Source of the DNA: Halorubrum aquaticum
GTDB taxonomy: Archaea > Halobacteriota > Halobacteria > Halobacteriales > Haloferacaceae
Length of the DNA stretch: 64,000 bases
Direction: 5' to 3'
NCBI RefSeq assembly: GCF_900113615.1
Contig: NZ_FOPZ01000004.1
Location: 1-64,000, forward strand
A program made the translations under genes and the position numbers. Under the pieces are notes generated by a model, which was given only the letters and a program-made list of their open reading frames with translations, had not been told where the DNA came from and made no database searches. Positions 50,927 to 57,841 of this stretch are shown here, in pieces; position 1 is the first letter of the stretch; every line of letters starts with the position of its first letter.

Positions 50927-52021
50927 TCACTCGATCGGGTCCTCGGCGAGCGGCCAGCCCTCCTCGACCGCCGCGGCGTGTTCCGCCGGCGTCCGCGCGT
51001 TGCGGTAGAGGTGTTCGAGGTTCTCCAGCGTGCGCCGCACGTCGTACTGCTCGACGGCCGCTCTCGTGTCCCTATCCGTCGAGAGACACGTCTCGATCGC
51101 CTCGGCCATCCCCTCGAGGTCGCCGCGCGTGAACCGTTCGCCGTTTCCGAGGCCGATCGTCTGGTCGAACGGCGCGACGTCGGCGGCGGCGACGGGGGTT
51201 CCACAGGCGTTCGCCTCGAGCGTGGACAGTCCCAGCGTGTCGCCGGTGGAGGCCGTCACGAACGCGTCGATGGAGGAGTAGAAGGTCGGCAAGTCCTCGC
51301 GCGGGAGGAAGTCGCGGATCTCCACGTTCGAGGGTGCGTCGCGCTCCAGCGGCTCGCGGCGCGGCCCCTCGCCGACGACGACGAACCGGTACTCCGGGAG
51401 CCGCTTCGCGACTCGCAGGACCTCCTCGACGTTCTTCTCCATGCTGAGCCGACCGCTGTACCCGATCACGGTGTCGTCGGGGTACCAGTCCGTCCCGCTC
51501 GGTTCGAAGAAGTCCATGTCGATCCCGACCGGGAGCGGGACGTGCTCGACGTCGCGGTCGATCCGCTTCGTGGAGGCCGTCACGACGTCGAACGTCCGGA
51601 GGAACGCGTTCTCGAACGGGACGTACAGCCGGGAGAGGGCCGACGCGATCGCCTCGGACCCGACGCTCTGGTGGAAGTACTCCTCGAGGGGCGTGTGGTG
51701 GGTGTACACCGAGGGGAGGTCGTGTTTCCGGGCGTAGTACCGTCCGAGCATTCCGACCGGCGCGGGGCCGTGACAGTGGACCACGTCGAGCTCCGGCAGC
51801 GTCGAGAGCCGGCGGTACGTCGGGATCCGGTATCCCTCGTAGAACGGGTTCGGGAGGGACCTGACCGGGATCTCCCGATCGCCGGGCTCGTAGTCGCCGT
51901 CGGGATAGACCACGTACACCTCGTGGCCCCGCGCCTCGAGCTTCTCGCGCCAGAGGTCGATGGTGTAGGTGACGCCGTCGATCCCGGGGAAGTAGCTGTC
52001 GGTGAAGAAGCCGATCCGCAC
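50927..52021 (-). CDS. GT4-family glycosyltransferase
   Basis: The 364-residue enzyme (GTG start) begins MRIGFFTDSYFPGIDGVTYTIDLW, with DVVHCHGPAPVGMLG, YTHHTPLEEYF, IGYSGRLSMEKNVEEVLRVA and DTLGLSTLEANACGTPVAA carrying the EX7E-type donor-binding motif. The N-terminal GxDGVT loop and HTPLEEY segment resemble diacylglycerol/glycolipid glycosyltransferases. Its start is adjacent to the stop of the next GT4 gene, so the two form an operon with the sulfatase-fold gene. Confidence 0.88.
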   Translation of the reverse strand: MRIGFFTDSYFPGIDGVTYTIDLWREKLEARGHEVYVVYPDGDYEPGDREIPVRSLPNPFYEGYRIPTYRRLSTLPELDVVHCHGPAPVGMLGRYYARKHDLPSVYTHHTPLEEYFHQSVGSEAIASALSRLYVPFENAFLRTFDVVTASTKRIDRDVEHVPLPVGIDMDFFEPSGTDWYPDDTVIGYSGRLSMEKNVEEVLRVAKRLPEYRFVVVGEGPRREPLERDAPSNVEIRDFLPREDLPTFYSSIDAFVTASTGDTLGLSTLEANACGTPVAAADVAPFDQTIGLGNGERFTRGDLEGMAEAIETCLSTDRDTRAAVEQYDVRRTLENLEHLYRNARTPAEHAAAVEEGWPLAEDPIE

Positions 52022-53008
52022 TCAGACCACCTCCTCGTACAGCGAGCGGTAACGCTCCGCGACCGTCTCGAGCGCGAACTCCTCGCTGCGCTCGGCCGCG
52101 TTCGTCCCGAGTCGATCACGGAGTTCGGAGTCGTCGAGCCGCTCTATCGCCTCGACGAAGGCGTCGACGCCGGCGTCCGCCGCGGTCTTCAGACACTCCC
52201 GGCCGTCCTCGAGCCACTCGAACGTCTCGATGTCGCGGACGACGACCGGCTTCCCGGTCGTCATCGCCTCGAGCAGAGCGATGCCCTCGTTCTCCTCGTG
52301 GGTCGGGAAACAGAACACGTCGCCGGCGGCGTAGGCTCCGCGGATATCGTCGACGTAGCCGGTGAACGTACAGTTCTCCGGCGACTCCTCGATCAGTTCG
52401 GTCGTCTCCCGTCCCTTCAACGAGAGGTCCAGCGGGCCGAACCACGCGAAGTCGACGTCGGGCATCCGGCGGGCCGTCTCGACGAACGTCTCGAGGCCCT
52501 TGCGTTTGATCACGTGGCCGACGAGGAAGACGACGGGTTCCTCGAGGTCGTACCGGTCGCGGTAGGTCGCGGAGAGCGACTCGAATCCAGCGAGCTTCTC
52601 GCGGTCGACGCCGTTCGAGATGACCGTCGTCGGGGCGTCGGCGTACGACTCGATCACGCCCCGGTTGTACTCGGAGGGGCAGACGAGCGCGTCCGCGAGC
52701 CCGTAGGCCCACTCGAGGTACGGCCGGAGCGGCCTCGCGAGCGCGTTCGTGAACCGGAAGCTGTCCCCGAAGTCCTCGGCGGTCACGTGGGTGTTCGCGA
52801 CGACCGGCACGCCGCGGCGGGCCGCGCGTCGCGCGTACCACGCCGACCGGGGGCCGAGCAGGTTACAGTGAAACACGTCGGCCTCGAGCGTCGGCTCGGT
52901 CGTGTACTCGATCCCGAGTCGGTCGAGCATCTTCCGCTGGTGGGCGACGGACTCGCGGATCCCGCCGGTGACCCGCGACTCGAACTCGAAGTAGTGGCTG
53001 ACCTTCAT
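52022..53008 (-). CDS. GT4-family glycosyltransferase
   Basis: The 328-residue protein starts MKVSHYFEFESRVTGGIRESVAHQ and has DVFHCNLLGPRSAWYARRAAR, VCPSEYNRGVIESY, FLVGHVIKRKGLETFVETA and PTHEENEGIALLEAMTTGKPVVV with the EGIALLEA donor motif. It is a second, divergent GT-B enzyme of the glycan cluster. It starts 10 bases downstream of the sulfatase-fold gene. Confidence 0.88.
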   Translation of the reverse strand: MKVSHYFEFESRVTGGIRESVAHQRKMLDRLGIEYTTEPTLEADVFHCNLLGPRSAWYARRAARRGVPVVANTHVTAEDFGDSFRFTNALARPLRPYLEWAYGLADALVCPSEYNRGVIESYADAPTTVISNGVDREKLAGFESLSATYRDRYDLEEPVVFLVGHVIKRKGLETFVETARRMPDVDFAWFGPLDLSLKGRETTELIEESPENCTFTGYVDDIRGAYAAGDVFCFPTHEENEGIALLEAMTTGKPVVVRDIETFEWLEDGRECLKTAADAGVDAFVEAIERLDDSELRDRLGTNAAERSEEFALETVAERYRSLYEEVV

Positions 53009-53018
53009 CGTCCGGCAG

Positions 53019-53885
53019 TCACTTCACTTCGAGCCACGGCACCTCCATCAGCGGCGGGATGTGCGTCTCGATGTGGTGTTCCCAGACGCCCTCCTCGCCG
53101 AACGCCTCGCCGTGGTCGGCGGTGACGACGACGGTCCCGTCGAGTTCCTCGACCAGGTCGGCGACGGACTCCAAGGCGATCCGCAGGTTCTCCTCGTAGA
53201 GCCGGAGCGCGGCCACGCGAGTCCCGTCCGTCACGAGGTCCTTGGGGTCGAGCTCCAGCCACAGCCCGGCCTTCTGGGCGAACTCGCTGTCGTCCAGCCG
53301 GCTCTCGATCCTCGGGCGGATCGAGTCGCTCAGCGAGGAGAGCAGCCCGTCGCCTCCGTCGCCGCCGTCCTCGTTCGCTTCCTCCTCCTGGCGTTTGATC
53401 CCCTTCTGGATCTGTTTGAGCTTCTGCCCCTTGCCGCGCGAGAGGTACGGCGCGTGCGGCTGCATGTAGTGGAGCACGGTGCGGTCGGCCCGCTCGACGG
53501 CCTCCTGCTCGTCGCGGAACGCCGCCGCGATCCCCTCGGGCGGGACGGTACCGAGGTCGTCGTCCCAGCCGGTCTTCCAGACGTCGTGGATGTCGCTGAT
53601 GTGGTCGGAGGCGGTCCACTCGTAGTCACAGCTCGCACCCCACTTGAGCTCGTTCAGCGGGATTCCCAGGTCGTTGATGAAGGGGTTCCCGGAGAAGTAC
53701 GCGATGTCGTGGTCGCCGGTGAACGTCCGGTAGGCCCACTCGGGCGTCGAGGACCCGACGCTCCAGCGCTTCTCTAGGTCGCCCTCGAGGTAGTCGTCGT
53801 AGACGTCACGGAACACGTCGTATCGGCACGCATCGAGTACCAGACAGTAGTCCCACTCCGATTCGAGGAAACGCTGGTCTTCCAT
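53019..53885 (-). CDS. alkaline phosphatase/sulfatase-superfamily protein
   Basis: The 288-residue protein has the superfamily frame WDYCLVLDACRYDVF near the N-terminus (metal-binding Asp), GSSTPEWAYRTF, VLHYMQPHAPYL and VVVTADHGEAFGEEGVWEHH near the C-terminus. A Gly/Asp-rich insert lies near residue 175. Proteins like this in archaeal glycan clusters are often called sulfatases; they may transfer or remove a phospho- or sulfo-group on a surface sugar. The classic sulfatase CxPSR motif is absent. It heads an operon with two GT4 genes and is divergent from the AglD-like gene. Confidence 0.82.
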   Translation of the reverse strand: MEDQRFLESEWDYCLVLDACRYDVFRDVYDDYLEGDLEKRWSVGSSTPEWAYRTFTGDHDIAYFSGNPFINDLGIPLNELKWGASCDYEWTASDHISDIHDVWKTGWDDDLGTVPPEGIAAAFRDEQEAVERADRTVLHYMQPHAPYLSRGKGQKLKQIQKGIKRQEEEANEDGGDGGDGLLSSLSDSIRPRIESRLDDSEFAQKAGLWLELDPKDLVTDGTRVAALRLYEENLRIALESVADLVEELDGTVVVTADHGEAFGEEGVWEHHIETHIPPLMEVPWLEVK

Positions 53886-54035
53886 CGGTTGCGGGTACGT
53901 TTCGGATCGAACGTTGTATTCTTATTGGTCCGCGGATCGGCGAGCGATTCGCGCCGTCGATCCGCCGACTCCGCGGACGGACCGCGGCCGTAGCCGATCA
54001 GACGTTTCAAGTTCGCTACCGCGATATGGTCGGGT

Positions 54036-55055
54036 ATGGCCGACGGCAACCGTCGCGTGCTGTTTCTCGGGTCGCTCGCGGCGGTCGCCGTCCTCGCGGT
54101 CCTGTTCTTCCTCGTCGGCGCGGGCGACGTCGTCGACACCCTGTCGACGGCTGACCCGGCGTACGTGGCGGCGACCGTGGCGTTCGCGCTCTGCTGGCTC
54201 GTCGCCTGGGGGCTGATGCTCCGGACCGTCCTCGGCTCGCTCGGCGTCTCCGTCCCCGTCCACACGTCGGTTCTCGTCTACGTCGGGGCCGTCTTCGCGA
54301 ACAACGTGACCCCGTTCGGGCAGGCGGGCGGCGAGCCCGTCGCCGCGCTGCTCATCTCGAAGGTCTCCGACTGCCGCTACGAGACCGGGCTCGCCGGCAT
54401 CGCGAGCGTCGACGTCCTCAACGTCGTCCCGTCGCTCTCGCTCGTCCTCGTCGGCGTCGGCTACTACGCGACCACCGCCGCCGTCGGCGACCGGCTCGGG
54501 ACGGCGGTCGTCTCCGCCGTCGCGTTGGTCGGCGGGGTCGTGTTGGTTATCTCCGTCGTCTGGCGCTACCGGGAAGCGGTCGTCGAGCGCCTCCCCGCCG
54601 TCGTCTCCCCGTGGGTCGGTCGGATCACACGGGGTCGGTACGACGCGGCGGAACTGGAGGCCGACCTGACGGAGCGTCTGGACCGGTTCTTCGCGGACAT
54701 CGAACGCGTCGGAACGGACCGGTGGGGACTCTCGATCGTCGTCGGGCTGTCGCTTCTGGGCTGGCTCGCACAGGCGGTCGCGCTGACGGCGGCGTTCGCC
54801 GCGATCGGCCACGCGATCCCGCCGTACGTGGTGCTGTTCGCGATCCCGCTCGCGAATCTCGCGGGCGCAACGCCGATGCCGGGCGGACTCGGCGGTATCG
54901 AGGCCGCCTACGTGGCGCTGCTCGTGCCGACGACCGGGATCGAGGCCTCGGCGATCACTGCGGCCGTGATCGTGTTCCGCGGCGCGACCTACTGGGTCCC
55001 GGTCGTCCTCGGCGGGATCGTGACCTCTGCGCTCGGCGTGCGAACGCTCCGGTGA
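54036..55055 (+). CDS. lysylphosphatidylglycerol synthase/UPF0104-type membrane protein (AglD C-terminal-like)
   Basis: The 339-residue integral membrane protein has about eight helices. It contains the conserved FANNVTPFGQAGGEPVAALLI and ATPMPGGLGGIEAAYVALLV segments of the LPG_synthase_TM family. The same module forms the C-terminus of AglD in haloarchaeal protein glycosylation and of putative lipid-linked sugar flippases. Next to glycosyltransferases and an epimerase, transport of a glycolipid across the membrane is a reasonable guess. The gene stands alone between divergent and co-directional neighbours. Confidence 0.86.
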   Translation: MADGNRRVLFLGSLAAVAVLAVLFFLVGAGDVVDTLSTADPAYVAATVAFALCWLVAWGLMLRTVLGSLGVSVPVHTSVLVYVGAVFANNVTPFGQAGGEPVAALLISKVSDCRYETGLAGIASVDVLNVVPSLSLVLVGVGYYATTAAVGDRLGTAVVSAVALVGGVVLVISVVWRYREAVVERLPAVVSPWVGRITRGRYDAAELEADLTERLDRFFADIERVGTDRWGLSIVVGLSLLGWLAQAVALTAAFAAIGHAIPPYVVLFAIPLANLAGATPMPGGLGGIEAAYVALLVPTTGIEASAITAAVIVFRGATYWVPVVLGGIVTSALGVRTLR

Positions 55056-55145
55056 CTCGGGAGGGACGTTTCGACGTCTCGAAACGAACGTCTCGGACCT
55101 CGGAGATCCGGTATCGATATACCCCCAAGTCGGAAACGGGCGGAC

Positions 55146-56075
55146 ATGCAGGACGCACGCGTGCTCGTGACCGGCGGGGCGGGCTTCATCGGGTCGAACC
55201 TCGCGAACGCGCTGGCCGCCGACAACGACGTCATCGCGCTCGATAACGGGTTCCTCGGGACGCCGGAGAACCTCGCGGACGACGTGAGCTACGTCGAGGC
55301 GGACGTCCTCGACGACGACCTCCCGACCGACGTGGACGCGGTCTTCCACCTCGCCGCGCTGTCGAGCCGACAGATGCTCGAGGAGCAGCCGCGGCGCGGC
55401 GCCCGCGTCAACGTCGAGGGGTTCGTGAACGTCGTCGAGCAGGCGACTGCGGACGGCTGTGAGACCGTCGTCTACGCCTCGACCTCCTCCATCTACGGGA
55501 GCCGGACGGAGCCCTCCTCCGAGGACCTCGACGTGGAGGCCTCGACGGGATACGACGCCTCGATGCTCTCACGCGAGCGCTACGCGGAGTACTACGACGA
55601 GTTCAACCCGGAGCTGACGCTCGCCGGCATGCGCTTCTTCTCGGTGTATCAGGGGTACGGCGGGGCCGAGGCGCACAAGGAGGGGTACGCGAACACGGTC
55701 TCGCAGTTCGCCGACGAGATCGCACACGGACGCGCACCCGTGCTGTGGGGCGACGGCAGCCAGACCCGTGACTTCACCCACGTCGACGACGTGGTCCGTG
55801 CGCTCGAGCTCGCCGCCGACCACGAGCTGTCGGGCGTGTACAACGTCGGCACGGGCGACCCCCGCTCGTTCAACGAGACGGTCGATCTGATCAACGAGGC
55901 GCTGGACACCGACGTCGACCCCGAGTACGAGCCCGTTCCGCTGGACAACTACGTCTACCACACGTGCGCGGACAGCTCGCGGATCCGCGCGGCGACGGGG
56001 TGGGAACCGGAGATCGACTTCGAGGAGGGCGTCGAACGCGTCTGCGCGCCGTATCTCTCCGAAGAAGACGAGTAG
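55146..56075 (+). CDS. extended-SDR NAD-dependent sugar epimerase/dehydratase with altered YxxxK motif
   Basis: The 309-residue protein has the Rossmann motif VTGGAGFIGSNLANAL, DAVFHLAALSSRQ, the STSSIYG catalytic Ser region and GDGSQTRDFTHVDDVVRAL. The catalytic motif, usually YxxSK, reads YDASMLSRERYAEYY: Tyr and Ser are present but the Lys position is Met. It should act on a nucleotide sugar for the glycan cluster; if the Met is real, activity may be weak or rely on another residue. It lies 90 bases after the AglD-like gene in the same direction. Confidence 0.86.
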   Translation: MQDARVLVTGGAGFIGSNLANALAADNDVIALDNGFLGTPENLADDVSYVEADVLDDDLPTDVDAVFHLAALSSRQMLEEQPRRGARVNVEGFVNVVEQATADGCETVVYASTSSIYGSRTEPSSEDLDVEASTGYDASMLSRERYAEYYDEFNPELTLAGMRFFSVYQGYGGAEAHKEGYANTVSQFADEIAHGRAPVLWGDGSQTRDFTHVDDVVRALELAADHELSGVYNVGTGDPRSFNETVDLINEALDTDVDPEYEPVPLDNYVYHTCADSSRIRAATGWEPEIDFEEGVERVCAPYLSEEDE

Positions 56076-56116
56076 CGAACGGAGACGACCCACACGACGC
56101 CGTCGAGACGACGACC

Positions 56117-56593
56117 CTACTCGACCGGCCGGAACCGGAACCCGTCCCACGACTGGCTCGCGGGCTCGCGGATCCCCGCGCCGGGCTCGCGGAGCTCGTC
56201 GGCGTGGACGGGTTCGACGCGGTCGCCGATGGCGACGTCGAACGTCCCGCCGTCGGGGTCGTCGGGGTCGACCGCGACCTGTCCGAGCGCGCGCACCGGC
56301 GGGCCGTCGTACCCCTCGCCCATCTCGAACTCGACGATCGCGAGCGTGTTGGGCTCGCGGACCCCCGGCGGCGTCGCCGTGGAGGTCGTCCACGTGACGA
56401 CGCGGGCCTCGTGTGCGCGGAGGTCGACCGTCCCCGTCCGCTCCGCGCCGTTCGGCCCGACCGGATGCGGCGGATAGGTGACCGTCCCGTCGGCGTACTC
56501 GGCCGCCTCGAAAGTCGGTTCGTCGCTCGTCTCCCCGTTCGTGTCCGCGTTCGTTCCGCCTTCGTTCGTCTCGTCCGCGTTCGTGTCGTTCAT
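56117..56593 (-). CDS. OB-fold beta subunit of haloarchaeal beta-ketothiolase
   Basis: The 158-residue protein has an Asn/Thr/Asp-rich N-terminal tail of about 25 residues, then a DUF35-type OB fold (TGTVDLRAHEARVVTWTT, NTLAIVEFEMGEG, ALGQVAVDPDD, IGDRVEPVHADEL). No Cys is present, so the zinc ribbon seen in most DUF35 proteins is lost. It overlaps the thiolase alpha gene by four bases. Haloarchaeal BktB/PhaA thiolases consist of a thiolase alpha subunit and such an OB-fold beta subunit that is essential for activity. Confidence 0.8.
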   Translation of the reverse strand: MNDTNADETNEGGTNADTNGETSDEPTFEAAEYADGTVTYPPHPVGPNGAERTGTVDLRAHEARVVTWTTSTATPPGVREPNTLAIVEFEMGEGYDGPPVRALGQVAVDPDDPDGGTFDVAIGDRVEPVHADELREPGAGIREPASQSWDGFRFRPVE

Positions 56594-57750
56594 TGGCTTC
56601 CCTCCAGGACCGTCGTCGTCACGCAGTTCCCGAACCCGCCGACGTTACACGCGAGCCCCACGTCCGCCTCGACCTGCCGCGGGCCGGCGTCGCCGGTGAC
56701 CTGTTCGAATATCTCGTACACCTGTGCGACGCCGCTCGCGCCGAGGGGGTGGCCCTTCGATTTGAGCCCGCCGGAGGTGTTGATCGGGAGGTCGCCGTCA
56801 CGGTCGGTGACGCCCTCCTCGACCGCCCTCCAGCCCTCGCCCTTCTCGAAGAAGCCGAGGTCCTCGCTCTGGAGGAACTCGAGGATGGTGAACATGTCGT
56901 GGAGCTCCGCGACGTCGACGTCGTCGGGACCGATCCCGGCCATGTCGTAGGCGATCTCCGAGGAGTCGACGACGCCGCCCATCGTCGTCGGGTCCGCGCG
57001 CTCGTGGACGACGTGGGTGTCCGTCGCGCCGCCGACCCCCGAGACGACCGCGTACTCGTCCGCGGGGACGTACTCCTCGGCGACCGACTCCGGGCAGAAC
57101 ACGAGCGCGGCGGAGCCGTCCGTGATCGGACAGAAGTCGTACAGCCGCAAGGGGTCTGCGACAACCGGCGACTCGAGGACCGTCTCGAGGTCGACCTCCT
57201 TGCGGAACTGCGCGTGGGGGTTGTCGACGCCGTTAGAGTGGTTCTTGACCGCGACCTTCCCGAGGCTCTCTCGGGGGGCGTCGTACTCCTCGAGGTAGAG
57301 TCGCGCCGTGAGCCCCGCGAAGGAGGGGAGCGTCACGCCGTGTTTGTACTCGACCGGGTGCGTGAGCGAGGCGATCACGTCGGTCGCCTCCGCGGTGCTC
57401 CGGTGGGTCATCTTCTCGCCGCCGACGAGCATCGTCAGGTCGCTCGCGCCGGAGGCGACCGACTGCCAGGCGGCGTAGACGCCCGCGCCGCCCGACGAGG
57501 AGGTCTGGTCGATCCGGGCGGTGTACGCCGGCATGGCCGCGAGGTCGTGTGCGAGGGCGTTCGGGACGCCCGTCTGTCCCTCGAACTCGCCGCTGGCCAT
57601 GTTCGAGACGTACAGGTGGTCGAGGTCGTCGCCGGCGATCCCGGCGTCGGCGAGCGCCGCCTCCCCGGCCTCCGCGAGCAACTCGCGCACCCACGCGTCG
57701 CGCTGCCCGAACCGCGTCATCGACGCGCCGATGATCGCTACGCGTTCCAT
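56590..57750 (-). CDS. haloarchaeal-type beta-ketothiolase alpha subunit with Ser nucleophile
   Basis: The 386-residue thiolase starts MERVAIIGASMTRFGQRDAWVRELL and carries GGLKSKGHPLGASG and HDMFTILEFLQSEDLG. At the nucleophile loop the sequence is RIDQTSSSGG, with Ser84 where Cys is usual, and the C-terminal motif reads ACNVGGFGN. This Ser-His-type thiolase with an OB-fold partner has been described for BktB of Haloferax mediterranei, which makes 3-oxoacyl-CoA for polyhydroxyalkanoate. It is therefore probably a condensing enzyme rather than part of aromatic degradation. The beta-subunit gene follows with a four-base overlap. Confidence 0.87.
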   Translation of the reverse strand: MERVAIIGASMTRFGQRDAWVRELLAEAGEAALADAGIAGDDLDHLYVSNMASGEFEGQTGVPNALAHDLAAMPAYTARIDQTSSSGGAGVYAAWQSVASGASDLTMLVGGEKMTHRSTAEATDVIASLTHPVEYKHGVTLPSFAGLTARLYLEEYDAPRESLGKVAVKNHSNGVDNPHAQFRKEVDLETVLESPVVADPLRLYDFCPITDGSAALVFCPESVAEEYVPADEYAVVSGVGGATDTHVVHERADPTTMGGVVDSSEIAYDMAGIGPDDVDVAELHDMFTILEFLQSEDLGFFEKGEGWRAVEEGVTDRDGDLPINTSGGLKSKGHPLGASGVAQVYEIFEQVTGDAGPRQVEADVGLACNVGGFGNCVTTTVLEGSQ

Positions 57751-57841
57751 GTGTCGAGGTTCCCTCGGCGTGACAAAAGCGTACCTCTCCGCGGTCGACG
57801 TGGGTGGCCGTCGGGACCCGCGGATCCCGGGAGTGCCGGCC

